Below are positions 35,268-48,541 of a stretch of 64,000 nucleotides of DNA, in pieces. Made by a program: the position numbers and the translations under genes. The notes beneath the pieces are model-generated. The model saw only the letters and a program-made list of their open reading frames with translations, did no database searches and was not told the DNA's origin. How positions within the stretch are numbered: position 1 is the first letter of the stretch; every line of letters begins with the position of its first letter. Source of the stretch: Terfezia claveryi (taxonomy: Eukaryota > Ascomycota > Pezizomycetes > Pezizales > Pezizaceae); the NCBI GenBank assembly GCA_015179025.1, contig WHUX01000013.1, positions 1 through 64,000 of the forward strand. The letters run 5' to 3'.

Positions 35268-36114
35268 GGCTAGTAGCTTCTATGCTGTCAATACTCTGCG
35301 AGCTATTCGCCGTCCCGTGTATCGCTTGTGGAGTTCTCGTTTCGGAGACCCAAGGACACCCAAGGAGACAACGTATACACGACCGACCAGGATTGGTATA
35401 TAAGGTATTGATTGGATATTGCGATAAAGTATCGGTCGACGCAGAGGCGCTCGTATAAACCTGAACCAGGTGAAGTTCGATACCCAACCCCGGTGAATTC
35501 AAAATCGTTCGTGTACTGACCGCCTGTAATGAACGGTTGGACTCTCTTTGTGGGGTTGAAGGTGGTTGAAGAGTTAGCGGAGGCTCATTTTACGCGGGAT
35601 AACTTAAGTAAGATTACAGAACCATAACATAGAGAGATAGAGCCGGCAGCAGCTTGGGTGAGTGAGAGACCCTGTCTACTATTCCGAATTGGAAACGAAC
35701 AGAGCGCTGGCAAGCCCTGGAAGACGTGAGATAACAATGATGTTTGGGCGATAAAAAGCGTTCCCGGCCCAGCTTGCTCTTCAGCAGAGGAAATAGTTAA
35801 ATACTGCGGCTCTGAGGAATATGCAGGCGAAACACAGGAGTTGGTGATCGTCAGTGCGAATGAAATCGGACGCATCGAAACTAACCTCGATTCCACGATG
35901 ATTTTAAATCACGTGACTGTGGCCGCTGAGTCAGCGTACAGCAACGAGCAACTACCGGACTACAAAGCAATTCTTTGTTTATGTGTCTCACAATCGTCCC
36001 ATCGTGTACCCATCACCACCGCCCGACTACCGTCATCGAACGCTCATCCACAGGAGTCTCGCGCTCTTCAGTAGTCACGTAATTCGGCAGCATCACTCCC
36101 CAATACTCCACAAT
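35268..36114. promoter_or_regulatory. Divergent intergenic region
   Basis: 847 bp between the start codons of kinesin-3 (-) and the borealin-like gene (+). Both promoters must lie here. No distinct element recognised other than a TCACGTGA at 35911-35918. Confidence 0.5.
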
Positions 36115-37410
36115 ATGGCTCCCGCGGTCCGGCGAAAGAAGCTGTCCATCACCCCACCGCACAAGCTCAAGCCTGCACCGCCCGCAGCAACCCCACGACT
36201 CTCCCCCTCAAAGATACCCACCTCCTCCCACGCCCGACTGCGATCACCGATACGTAAAATTAACAAGGGACTAACAAGCCCGCAGAAACGAATCATAATT
36301 GATAATCTAATGTTGGAGAGTACGGGTGTTATCCCCACACACAATGATAATTACCGAACTGGCACCGCTGACATTGGGATGTACCTCTTCGCAGTGAATG
36401 AACGTGTCAGGCGATTACGAGCACAGTATGAAGTACAGGCACAGGCCTTACGTAACCGAATTGAGATGCGGATAAACCGTGTGCCGAAGAAACTGTGGAA
36501 TGCGAAGATGGGGGATTTACTACTGAAGCACGCAACAGCTGCATCCTCAACTATCGTAGCTCCGATCCGGGCAGCAGGCCCTATTGATGCAAAGGCACTC
36601 GTGGAGGAGGTAAAGAGGTTGAGGTTCGTCGGGAATTGATACACAGCAATCGTGTTCTAGGCTGACCGTCGATCAGCAGTGGGGATCACGAGACCGGCGG
36701 GAGTCGAAAGGAAGTCACATTGGAGCAGGAGTCTAAGAAATCTAGCGCTTCAGAATCATTAGTGGTCTTAAAGAAGAGGGTAACAAAGAAGGTGATTTCA
36801 TCAACTACCTATCGCACAGGTGCGTTCGTTTGTGACTGATCCCTATATCTCCACCAGTCCAGACCAATACCAAACTGACATCTTCCTCCCAGACCTCCCC
36901 CCTCCACAAGTCCCAGTCCCAACCAGCCATGCAATCAGCACCTCCAGCACCTCCCCTTCGGAAGCAAACATCACCCGTGACACTACCCATTCGCCCCCGC
37001 CACTTGTAAAACGCGTCTACTCTCCTTCAGTTCGTCAAGAAACTGCCGCACCAAAGCGCTCCCCTCTGCCATCTTCCCATACAGACTCTAACATTACAGA
37101 GGCTCCCCATACACCACTTACCGCAAAATCAAGCAATGTGAAACCTACTACAAAGATATCAAGAAGCAATGCCGTCAAGCCAAAGGCACTCAAATCCATA
37201 TCTCTTGTACCACCTCATGTGCCCCAAGAGAACGAGAGGCATTACATCAAAAACACATTGAGTTCAGGCAGTCTAAAGGAGAATAAGGTAGAGGGGATAG
37301 CGAAGAAGGATAAACTGGATAAGGATGTCAGTGTGAAGGCAGGAAAAGCCACAACAGGCAGTGACCGAAATGCGAATGATGGACGGAGAGTATTACGACA
37401 GCGGAAGTAA
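36115..37410 (+). CDS. Borealin-like protein (Nbl1, chromosomal passenger complex)
   Basis: Subunit that joins survivin and INCENP to bring Aurora kinase to centromeres and the spindle midzone. Four exons: 36115-36319, 36395-36623, 36677-36819 and 36893-37410 (1095 nt, 364 aa). The N-terminal borealin helix is clear: SPQKRIIIDNLMLEM, then NERVRRLRAQYEVQAQALR, then RINRVPKKLWNAKMGDLLLKH. This is the part that enters the three-helix bundle. The rest is Ser/Pro/Lys-rich, poorly conserved, and ends GRRVLRQRK, a basic tail common in fungal homologues. Yeast Nbl1 is much shorter (only the helix), whereas filamentous fungi have this extended form. The first intron splits the helix. Exons 3-4 were placed by phase, branch site and frame and are less secure than exons 1-2. 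Confidence 0.85.
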
Positions 37411-40400
37411 AAAAAAAAGATAGCAAGGATGTTATATTTCATCGCCTTCGATCCCTTGCTAAGCCCAGCAACTGTAGATGCAATGGTTTACAAGCACATA
37501 GAGACGATTAAGATGTGCTGTACACCACGCAAACCTCAGAGCTAAGACCATCTATTTATCATTATACCTAGAGCGCCCCGCATGTACCTCCTGGCTATGA
37601 GTACTTATACCCGAATGCTCAATGCAGGCAGGCAATGCATACATTATTCAATATTGAGGGCTTTTTGGCGGCGATGTTTTGTTGGGGTTTGTATAATGCA
37701 GCCTTCAGGGCTTAACCGGACCTACTTAGACTGTAACTATGCTATGCTATGTTTATATTATTCGAGCCGAACTACCTATTTCAGTTCATTCAACACTGAT
37801 TATCAGCTCATCTTCTTACTTATTTCCTTTTTTTTTTTTTTCTAAATTCGAGATTTTTACATGCTTTTGCCTGTCATTGAGGGATTTGGTATTTGATACG
37901 ATATCATCAGCGCGCTGGCTGTTTCGTATCGTTCGGCTGTTTTGTTTGGCTTTACCGAAAAGTTTTGTCTGCGGGGTCTCTTGATGGGTGTGAATGAAGG
38001 CGGGGCTATTCTCCGGCTGTTATACGAGTGCCCTCAATCTTCTTGTCCTTGTCCTTACCATTTTTTTCTTGTTATTTTGTTTTTGTCATTTCTGCCTTTA
38101 CGTTTGTCAGATTTGTGTTGTCTCATATTGTCATACATATCATGCGAATGCAGCTATTTTGTTTTGCCCCGCTGGTCTTCACACATTGAATCTGATTCAG
38201 CCAGAAGTCCTCTTTATTGGCAGTCACCTCGTCCCTGCCGTCACGACCCTTCTTGACTGCCGGTACGGATACCATAGTACCTTTCTGTGCGCAGTGGTCT
38301 AAACAGCAGATATCACATGTGCCGGCTGTCGCTCGTTATTTGATCTTCAATCTTGCCTTCTCTCCTCCGCAGCTCATATATCATATCTCAGTTATCCACC
38401 AACCACAGCTTAGGACACGGCTCGGAAATCACCACACAAAAACAGACAGCATCCAGCGGAACCGGTCCACGGATCAAATTTAGTGAATGTGGCATCCCAA
38501 ATCGACCCACCGACCGGACATCAACCTGAGACCACCGAGGTGAGCAAGAAGCAATATTGGAAACTCAACGAAAAAAAAAAAAAAGAAAATACAAAAACGA
38601 CGCAACGCATGCAAGCTGTGTCTTAACGATGCACCCAATGTCGTACCTACTTTTACCTGGACAGAGAATTAAGTCGGTACTGGATGTACATACATATGCT
38701 TGCAGTAACGTACCTGTACTTGTACCTCGTACTTTGAGTCCTTGATAGGCTCCATTTTGCAACTTCCTTGGGCTGGAGAAGCCTGAAGGATACCGTTGCT
38801 GCAGCAAGAGGCCGGCCCGGAGAAATCGCAATTGGCTCCGAGACTTTGTCTCAAGACTGGCTGGAAAAGTTGCCCCAGTCGTTAGCCCATTGGATAGTCA
38901 GGTTGCACGAGTCAGGTTTTGACGGGTTGAAAGTCTTCAGGATGTATCAGACAACACATCCAACCAGAGTTGTACTGCTAGGATATTGCCCTACTCGTAC
39001 GTCTTGGCATGTGAAGAGTCATGGTCATATTCTTTACATCACGGATCTCACAACGAAGCTAGTCACGGAGAATTCATGAGACCCAATTGATACCTCATCA
39101 TGGTAAGGGATGTGCAAGGCAATCACTGAACTACTGACTATAGGGACTGGGATTGAGAGCACAAAGGTATCAGCATATCCTTCCTTCATCCGAGAACATC
39201 CCACCTCCCCCCGTTTCGCTCCTAAATTAGTCCGTATCAGGACCAGCGAAGTTGCTTATGCTCGGATGCAACTCATATCCTGCCCCCGCAATTCTTGGTT
39301 TGCTTACCCGTTCGCTTGCTGCCTCTCGATTCCTCCGGCGAACCAGCTAACGAGTTATGATCCCTTCACCCATCCTCCTCATGTCACTGCAATGAAGATC
39401 ACGATCACGGGGCCGAGGCCAGATGCCGGAGGATAATGGAACGGAGCGTGGTACTCGCGGACAAACTCTCAGCCAGGGCCTACCATGACATCCATCAATG
39501 GATCTGGCATGATGGCGGGGAATGTTTCAATAAGAACCTGGTTTTGCTCAAACATTTTACGAATCAGAGCCTAAATAAACCAACATTTAACTTTAGTACA
39601 GAGAGGCTGTTGGCTCAGGGTTTAATGAACCGTGTTGATCGAGTAAGATTGCGTGGTTTTTCAGTGACTATAAACGTGATTTCTTGCTAACTTAACTCCC
39701 AAGTCCATCATGTCATATCTCCCCTACTTCACTCTCATTTGAGCAAACACGATATTTGTTTCGTTGGCCAGGGTATGAGACGTTGTAAAGCACAGTTGCT
39801 CCACGCGCGTGGTCACAAAGACAAAAATAATTCCTTGACGGAGTGGTGGTGTGCACGTGGGTGGCCACTTTTTCATGACAAACGTTTGCCCAGCTTGTCT
39901 CCATATTAGGAGTTGGGGAAATCAGCATAACAAGCCCCAGATCTCGGACCCAATCCTTTGGCTCCTGCAGTGCTAAAAGCTGTGAACTGCGAAATGTATA
40001 GCAGCTTGTGGATTCCTGCATCCAAAGTAACGTTAGGCTGGAAAGCGACTGACAGCAAAGCAAATTCAATGTGCGGGCGGGACGCGGGAAGGGGTCTCAT
40101 CTCGTGGAACAGATGACAAGAGGCTTTGGTCAATCTTATTTTCCCTTTGTTTCGCCTTGGCTTTCTTTTGTTTCTTGGGGTTGCAACCAATCAGCATGTC
40201 CCACATCAGACCCCACGATTCGCCCGGAGAAAACTATGCAGCCATCTCAAGCTCTTGTCCTCTCATCCTAGTCTGTCCCAGCCTCCTAACAGATACTGAC
40301 CCTGGTATGTCAGTTGCTCGATTGTTACTGTGTTAGATTGTTTCCCGATGGAAATTGTTTCCAAATGGAAAAATTTAAAATAAATATGAAGAAAATAAAT

Positions 40401-43400
40401 TCTTGAGAGACGGCCTGACAGCGAGGAGAACCCCGAGGGGTAGTGCAACCAGACTAGGAGAACCCTTATGGAACACCAACGGATATAACGTATTGAACCT
40501 TTGAACACGGGTTGAGCGGCGAGCCGGGGGTGCCGTCCTTGATTTTCTATGCGTTTTTCCTGAAGAATACTGAACTTGGCAATAGGCTAACCAGATACGG
40601 TAGAGCTTTCGTGAGTGCACCTAGTCGTGCACACAAGATGGCCCTAAGGAACAATCCTCGAGCTTCTCACGAACAAAACTGTTCTATCACAACAAAGTGA
40701 CACCGGGACAAGGTGCGTTGGGCTTGCACCGGTGTGTGCCAAGTATACATGCTGCGGTATATTGTCCAGTGTGAGCTGCAGGTACCTATGTAGTTGTGTA
40801 TCGACTTCAATCTCTCACAGCGGTACATACATGCTGACGACTTGAAAGACAATGTGAATCATGTCGATAAGTAGCTTAGTTGCTTATTATTAGCAACTTT
40901 ACAACAACCCTCACATTGCACTCACAATTCCATGAAAATATGACGGGCAGTCATCCTGTGACATACAAAGACCCTGTTGACACCCAAGTCCCGCCATGAC
41001 TTAAGCTATTAGTAGGTCCTCTTGTGGGTACTGTGACCGAGATGAAGGGGTGTTGTTCCTATGGCAGAGCTGTAACAGTTTGACCTCCATCTCGCTAGCA
41101 TATGGCACTTGCAATTTATGCATCAGTATCGATCAGGCTTCAATTTCCAACATCTCTCTTCTGATACTGCAGGTATCTATATAAGTCATTCCTAGTGAGA
41201 TCACTCCGCCATCGAGCCTTATAATGGATATATAAATGTATCTCCTGCCATGCCTGCCCTCAAATCCGTCTAGTTGCTTCTTAGTCGATAGCTCTGGCAA
41301 CAAAACAACAAAACCTCACAGTTTCTACCCTTGATCGCACGCTAAACCTTGCCAGCAAAATTAGCAGGCACACAACAGCCATCATTGCTCGGTTCTACGA
41401 TCTAAAATCGGGCCCCTCCCCCTTCTCACACCCCTCCCCCCTCCCCAGACCTAGATCGTGCCTCAAAAAAAGGTTGCATCTTCTCCAATCATTCTCCGTT
41501 TTCCTCCCTCTGCTCATCCGCGACCCATAAACCAGCAATTCCCGCCGTGCATAAAGTGTATTACAGCCGTGGTGCTCTAATCTCAACCTTTTCAACATCG
41601 CTAGGTTTATTTTTATACCCTTCCGCACATTTCGAGCTCTCTTCGGGGTTCAACCGCATTTCGCATCACGACCTGTAACCCACCCGATCAGAGTGAAGTC
41701 GACCGTAACTCGAAAGCCGTCGCTTTCACATCGTATCTTATTCACACTCTTACTGACATTGGGATCCATCTAGAATAGCTGGGTAAAAGGGGATTTTATT
41801 AGGTGCGTCATCCCTACCAGTATACCTTTATGGTACCGTAGGGCTGGGTTCTCCGCCGCGGGTTGCTACCTCTTGACTGGTCGACTGCAAAACAGCTGAC
41901 CTCGTTTCTCCCAGATACTCATACTTTTGCAGGTGAACTTACGCTCTGCGTCGCCAGACCCTGAAAGCGAATAGGCTCCTGCAGTGACAAGCAAATTTAC
42001 TCCCTTCCAGGCTACCTACTGCCTTACGCCCCAAAAATTACCGAGTGAGTTTAAAAAAAAAAGAGTAAGTTGAAGTCATCTCCCCCACCTCCTCTTTAGC
42101 CCCTAGGCCTCAGAACACCACCACCCCATTGCGATCGCCCTTTTACATTTTTTTTTTTTTTTTCATTATAATATCTATACTGCCATCTCATTGAATTCAT
42201 GTAAGCGTTTCAGCGTGTCTGCAAATCTACGTATTGTGCATAGGTCGTATTTTGCCTGCAGGAGTACGACATCATCGGACAGAGCCTTCAGCAAGCTTAT
42301 CCCTCCCTACTGACAATATTTGACCTACATATTCTCTTTATTCATCTTTATTCTTCTTTATTGCCTGTGTGCTTGTGGTGCGCTTTGCTTCTTTATGCGT
42401 GGCTTCTCGGCTGGACATAAACAGTACATCTCTCGTTGCTAACACAACAGGCGGTGCAAACTTACGAGGGGCGATAGCTCAGGACAGACTATATAAAACA
42501 GCCAGTGCAGGCCGGAGGAGGCTGGTGAGGCGAGTTTTACCTGGTGCATTCAGTAGCAGAGCGCAGTTACAAAAATACAAAAAAGAAAAAATTAGAGTAG
42601 CTGAGATCGGCAAGGTGAGTCGCGCAGCATTGCCAGCGCATCACCCACCAATCATCCCCTCGTGCGTATTTTCATGGAACTACTCTCTGCTAATCATCGG
42701 TATCATTCTAGTGGAACCCTCAATTTCGAGAGGTCCAATCCCATTCTGCCCCTACCCGGAGAGGGCGCAAAGTCACCTTGGTCACCCAGGGACGAATCAA
42801 CGCCGTCAACTGGGACGCGACGCTGGGCAACTCCTGGATCTGCTGCTTCTATTCGCAAGGAACAGTGCCCGTTGTTGAATTGGTATGCAGCGTCATATCT
42901 GCCCGTGATAGCTCCATCACAAAGACCATGTACCTCCGTTTGCCTCCTAGCTATATCACCCCGCGCCCAATCCATCCCCCCTCCATTTCTTCCGAAACCA
43001 AACCCACATCCCCCCCACCTACCCACTCTGCAAACACTAACAACTCATCGATCTGGGGAAAGAAAGCTGCAGGTAGACAACCCACCCCACCATTACACAA
43101 ATTCATCTATTTCTTTTTCCCACACTCTATTATTCGCCAAAGCCAGCAAAGCAACAGAAGACACGTGCAGCAGTACCGACAAAAGCTCGAAGCTGCCAGG
43201 ACTTGAGACAGCAGACAAGGGCATCGTGCAAGTGAGCGAAGTCGACGTATTCTCTCCTGGAAGCAGTAACAAGCCCCCTGCTGTCAATCAGTAGTGACGG
43301 CATATCTTCATTATCCAGATACACATCATATCAACCACGCAGCTACTTTGCACCTACCGAGACGCCTCAGTAATCTGGGCCACTCCCTGGCTCTCTGCTC

Positions 43401-43819
43401 AGGCTTCCAGAAAAAAGTCAGCTTAACAGTCAAAACTCCCCTTGCTGGCTATTCTTGCTCCTAGTCTCGTTGTCTTTCGGCCATTAGGTTCCTGTCTCCG
43501 TGTCTCTCACCCAGTAAAGTTTATTTCCTCTGTCCGGAATAGATTCCAGCAAACTACGAAAGTGGCAGTGAACCGCTGTACCTTCTTTTTTTTTGCAGCT
43601 TCGCCCTTGTTACCAACGTACGACATCTAGGATTTCCAAGGCAAGAGACTTTTAGTATCACTTATTCGACCCTCAATATACATCTATTGCTTTCCGGGCC
43701 ACGCCGTTATTCCGCGGCATACGCATTCACATCCAGTGAAAGCAATAACTTACTTGTGTCTAGTTTGACCATACACTTTTTCCAATTGCGACTTGAACCT
43801 CGTTTCTACCACCACAGCG
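37411..43819. other. 6.4-kb gene-free region, including the HAP2 upstream part
   Basis: No convincing gene on either strand. Open frames near 38.8-39.4 kb and 42.4-43.3 kb have no domain, biased composition and no splice logic. The last 2.5 kb is rich in pyrimidine runs and short T tracts (for example 42150-42162), as in promoters and long 5' leaders, and probably serves the HAP2 gene at 43820. One half-site of the TAGTCTGGTTG family lies at 40442-40455. Confidence 0.5.
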
Positions 43820-45127
43820 ATGGATTATGCACAGTTCCATCGGCAGCCTCCTCATACTCACCACAGCCAACATGTACATGCGGCCATCGGGTCATATTCC
43901 CCACAACTTAACGCTGGCAATGGACCGGCTGGCGGATCACTCAGTTCACCACAATCACAGCATGCCGGGATACAACAGGCTGCCCATCAGTCTCCAATTC
44001 TCTCCAACCAAAGTCACCAAACACACCATCAACAAACACACCCCTCTCCTTACCAACCGCAGTATCCTGGCGGCCCATATGCTGCTTTGGCTGCGGCCGC
44101 AGGGCAACCACAGTATTACATTGCACAAGGTCACCCTGATGTCCAATTACAAGGAAAAGGGTTGCAGGGGTCACCCAGACTAACCGCTGCAGCTGTGAAA
44201 GTTAAACAGGAGAGACAGGCACAACAGCAACGGTCACCCCAGCTAGCTGGTGCCGTGACTGTCCAAGGCGGCCAAGTCATGCCGCCCCAGCAGGTCTCGC
44301 AGCCACAACAGGTACCACAGGGGCAACCTATGCCCCCACAGAATCCTGCCCAACGAAGGATGAGTCAGCAACATGGGGGAAGCCCATCGGTACAAAATGC
44401 TCAGCCTGTTCAGAACTCACGGGGATCAGTTCCTCCACAGATCCAAGCACCAGTACCACCACAGGTTCAACAACCGCCACCCCAACAGCCACCAATGCAA
44501 AACACGCAAGCCCAGCCTCACCAACATTCTCCTGATATTATTGCAACTGAGGAGTCGCCTCTATATGTGAACGCTAAACAATTCCATCGGATATTAAAAC
44601 GCAGAGTTGCAAGGCAAAAGCTTGAAGAGGCTTTACGGTTGACATCCAAACAGAGGAAACCTTATCTGCATGAATCGCGACATAATCATGCCATGAGGCG
44701 GCCAAGAGGGCCAGGCGGTCGATTTTTGACAGCGGAGGAGGTTGCAGAAATGGAAAAGAATAAGAAGGCACAGGATAGTCCGGAGGCTCAAAGCACCGGT
44801 AGCAATGGGAACGGTGTTAACCACCACCAACATCACCAGCAAGGTGGACTTTCCAAAGGGAAGGAGCCCCAACAAAGTCAGAAGCTAGACCACACCAGGA
44901 CACCACAACAGCGTATAGCAGCACCAAATACCAACATGCAAATGGCAATGAATAATTCGGGTGGCTCAGGGAAGAGGAAGGCAGGAGCCATGACAAGCGG
45001 AAATCAACTGAACTCGGGAAGCCCGTTAAAGCGAGCTAAACCAGGGAATGGGATGATGTCGATCAGAAGGGTTGATGAGGAGGACCTTAGTGAAGAGGAC
45101 ATAGATGGACTAGGTGAGGATGATTAA
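43820..45127 (+). CDS. HAP2: CCAAT-binding factor subunit (NF-YA, Hap2/HapB)
   Basis: DNA-contacting subunit of the heterotrimeric CCAAT-binding complex, controlling respiration, iron and redox genes in fungi. Single exon in the window, 435 aa. The NF-YA core spans about residues 245-310: the subunit-association helix [20 protein letters not shown], the linker [10 protein letters not shown], and the DNA-binding part [20 protein letters not shown]. The first 240 residues are Gln/Pro/His-rich, the usual activation-type region. The tail is acidic ([17 protein letters not shown]). ATG 43820 was taken because a stop lies shortly upstream in frame and the alternative earlier start would be a non-ATG codon. 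An upstream non-coding exon is possible, since the preceding 2 kb is pyrimidine-rich and gene-free. Confidence 0.95.
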   Translation: MDYAQFHRQPPHTHHSQHVHAAIGSYSPQLNAGNGPAGGSLSSPQSQHAGIQQAAHQSPILSNQSHQTHHQQTHPSPYQPQYPGGPYAALAAAAGQPQYYIAQGHPDVQLQGKGLQGSPRLTAAAVKVKQERQAQQQRSPQLAGAVTVQGGQVMPPQQVSQPQQVPQGQPMPPQNPAQRRMSQQHGGSPSVQNAQPVQNSRGSVPPQIQAPVPPQVQQPPPQQPPMQNTQAQPHQHSPDIIATEESPLYVNAKQFHRILKRRVARQKLEEALRLTSKQRKPYLHESRHNHAMRRPRGPGGRFLTAEEVAEMEKNKKAQDSPEAQSTGSNGNGVNHHQHHQQGGLSKGKEPQQSQKLDHTRTPQQRIAAPNTNMQMAMNNSGGSGKRKAGAMTSGNQLNSGSPLKRAKPGNGMMSIRRVDEEDLSEEDIDGLGEDD

Positions 45128-47474
45128 AGTTATAAGGAGGATTAAGGTTATTGACTGGAATAGATGGATTACGGTTGGGTTAGGAAGGAAATGGGCAATA
45201 TAGGTGGAATCATGGATGGACGGTGGATTAGGCAGTGTAACCAACACTGTCGGCTTAGGACTATAGCCAAAAAAAAAAAAAAAAACAACCAGAATCAACA
45301 CAAATCAACAATTCGACCCTTGACCATGCACGAATTTTTTTTCGACTTTCTATTTTAACGGCAGTCATTAATTTCCTTTGTTCTTCATTACATCCTTTCG
45401 TTGACGACGTCATGAAGTCATGATACATGACAGGTTGGTTACAGTAACCCAGAAAAAGCTCCTACTAAATATTCATCCAAGTTCTTCTTTTCTTACGTTC
45501 ATTGCTTCTCACGGGCGGGTCAAGAGGGTATGGGAAAGAGGGCTATATTGGGAGTTTCAAACAACTTTTTGATATTCATTGTGTTACATTCCTATATCTT
45601 ATGGGACTTTTTTTTCCCTTCGCTACCTTTTTTCCTTTCTTTTCCTTCGGAGGCTATCTAATTGCATTGCATTCGATCCTGGTTTTTGGGTCGTTTGGAA
45701 ACGTGCATGGTTGATATTGGAGGCAGTAGGCGATGGGGCGTTCTGGTTGGAAATTCGTTTCCTCGCTTGCTCTGTCTGCGCTTGTCTTGCTTGGGTGGAA
45801 GTGAGTTTGGGCGGGCGGGTCAAGGGAACTACGGGTTTTCATTTATTGCTCTTCGTGTCTTTACTTTTTATATCTTTTTGTTTAGTTTCTGTGAATGTTA
45901 TTCTCATAACATATCAATCATATTTCTTTCGTTTTTCCTAGTGGGTTCTTCTCAAATATCTCAAGAAGGGTCATGTTCTAACATCAATGGGAATATTTGG
46001 TTTTTTATTTCTTCGTTTGACATTATTACTAGGGAATATCGTTATTCATGGGGCATTTATTTCTTTTCCTTTGACATACTTATGTTTGTGCTGATTCTGT
46101 CTAATATCTTTTTTCGTTACTGGCATATATCCCTATAGGAGAAACAGCTACCTTCCCAACACAACTCTCCACTTTGTACATTCGCATCTCTCACCCCCTC
46201 GGTGTTTTCACCAGCGCAAGTCTGTATGCTGTCATACACATTACTTAAACTCCATACTTCAGCCTAACCTACAAACCCACCTTAGTCACTAGGATTCCTA
46301 CGTGGCAGTCGCTGATGCCCTGCCCATCTCTGGGTCGTTCATGCACACGCACACGCATATTATTTGACATCTGTACTTTATCTTAGGAGCCCCAACGATT
46401 AAGTACATTACTGCCTAGTCCCTCCTCCTACGGGTGATGATAGGTCATAAGCAACACCCAACAGACAGGAAGCGCTAATGTCAACTGGCAGCGCATCGGT
46501 TCTCGATCTTGGCCACAAATGATATATTAGAATTGAAGCACACGGGAGGTGCATCGATTTTTTCTTTTGTTTTTTGGGGGGCAGCCGCCTTTCATTCAAT
46601 TGTATGTGTGTTTGAGTTATAGGAGTGATGTGGTATATTTGGTGTTTGGATAGCTATATGCAGGATTGTTCTGGTTTGTGCTAGTTTTGTGTTTCTCTGT
46701 ATGACCATGAAGTATATTATAACGAATAGTGTGAGCGAAGGGTATATTGGTAGGCAATCTTATGTATTCATTGCATGATGAGGAGCAACATGTACATGTA
46801 TCTGGAACTGTGGCTTGCTGCCCGTGAAGCGGATTTTCTGAGTGTACACGTATCAGGTACCAAGTAGGTATATATAAGTCTACGTTTCTCGCTGCGTTCT
46901 CTAATTTATATAATACATGTTGATAGAGTGGTATGTAATAGCAAAACTGAGGGTAAATGTAGCAGTTCCCTTTGGACCTAGACAAGGCCTGACGTAAGAA
47001 TAGTATCGCACGATAGAACCCCTCTTCTGGCTACCGGTATCGCCGTGTGAGGTACTAGTATCCTCGTGCCTTCTCGGAGTGTATATGCCTGAGTATCTTG
47101 TTCCCTGTATCTCGGACGATATGAGTGACCCGATCAGGTTAATCTCACTGATTGTTAGCCTAGCCTCGATGCTTCAGCCAGCGCAGAGCCAATCTAACAT
47201 CACTTGTCTTTATCTACTAAGGGACCTGCCATATCAGCTTATAGCAAGTAAAGCTGTTATCCTGGACTCCTAATTATGGGTGGGGGTTTCGTATAACAGA
47301 AGGGGGTCTGGAACAGAGAATAGAGCAACTAGGACCCTTGCGTCTAAGTTCAGTACGACCAGTAAATACCAACCCTTAGAGAGTCTGGGTCATTCCTGTA
47401 TCATTGGTCGCTGGCCTGGAAGAGCACAAGGCTGAGGCAGATCTAGATGCATCAGCGACTCATTGACATATAAG
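45128..47474. other. Gene-free region after HAP2
   Basis: Begins with the HAP2 3' flank, with an A15 run near 45270. Long T-rich open frames to about 46140 have only hydrophobic low-complexity translations and no domain. Nothing else recognised. Confidence 0.5.
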
Positions 47475-47476
47475 TA

Positions 47477-48539
47477 TGTTCTGGGCCGCTCGCGGGCAGC
47501 GGGCGGCATACCCACTATGGCCCTCGCGGGCAATGTATTTAATTGCTGGATTTGGTACATAACGCACTTGAATTAATAACAATATACCCTAACTAGACCT
47601 ATTTCAATTATATACAATTAGGCTATCATAGGCAGAGTCGGCCAGAAGCTAGCCTGGGAGCTGTGGGACGTGTAACACTGCATCTACTTCTGGGTCGATT
47701 GGGAACTCCTCCGGTTCATTCTCCGACTCATCCTCCAGGTCAATTGGGTTATTATCTAATAGTGTTCGTTCAGCTGCCTGCTAGTACTTTGGTATGTCAA
47801 TAAATGGAGCTTTTCAAGTCATTTTTGTAGTATCGGCAGCGACGATTTTGGCACAGGGCCTTTGCAAGTACATGAGACTGAAAATTGAATTGTTGGACAT
47901 GCCGCCGAGCAGCATTGGCTAAGGTGATTGTAATTGTCGAGTAGCTTGAGTATCCGTAATTTCATCATCCAAGCCCATAAGATTAGTTGCTGGCTGAAGG
48001 TCTTTAATGTCAAAAAAGTATAGTACTCTATATAGTCTGGTTGGCACGTATACTATACATGTTTAACAATTGATGGCATTCAAGCTGTGATTTTGCAATA
48101 ACTATGGAAATAATCTTTTATTATCGGGTTTGGCATGGTCTTCTCTTGGAATAACCGGTAGAAAACAAAGGATAGGTGTTGTAAATATATTGATATTGAG
48201 GAATGAATTAATCTCACAATACTGGATCTCAGCTGGGATTTTAAACTATGAATACGGTGCTCAGCATCGACAAACTACCCACCCCAGATCAATATCTTAT
48301 GTCGGACCTATTATCCGTAGTCTATCTCACTCAGATCTACTGGGCATACATACATATCTAGTTAGTATATCACATGGTCCCCTTACTGGGACTGCATATG
48401 AGTAATCAGTATTTTAGAATAAAATAAAGTAAAATAATTAGTATACCAATCTCACATTAGATTTATTACCTACTTCAGTCATTGAATTCATTGCCCGCGA
48501 GGGGCATAGTGGGTACTATGCCGCCCACAGCCCAGAACA
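47477..48539. mobile_element. 1063-bp DNA-transposon remnant with long TIRs
   Basis: Ends are long imperfect inverted repeats. The left (47477) reads TGTTCTGGGC, then GGGCGGCATA, CCCACTATG and CCCTCGCGGGCAATG. The right, in reverse from 48539, reads TGTTCTGGGC, GGGCGGCATA, CCCACTATG and CCCTCGCGGGCAATG, with a GTA insert; the left has an extra 11 bp or so. Both flanks are TA (47475-47476, 48540-48541). On the minus strand, 47640-48010 holds a decayed coding relic with one frame change and stops (fragments DIKDLQPATNLMGLDDEI, then a basic NRRCRYYKNDL and an acidic DLEDESENEPEEF). It looks like the end of a transposase, but I cannot name its superfamily. A TAGTCTGGTTGGCAC half-site lies inside at 48033-48047. 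Confidence 0.72.
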
Positions 48540-48541
48540 TA

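Noticed and set aside
42369..43294. Overlapping plus-strand open frames of 169, 210 and 142 codons
   Set aside because: Low-complexity Pro/Ser translations with no domain, no consistent splice joining and no start context; better explained as the HAP2 upstream region.
45502..46138. Open frames of 120-158 codons after HAP2
   Set aside because: T-rich DNA gives Phe/Ser/Leu-rich hydrophobic translations; no motif, and overlapping frames are equally open.
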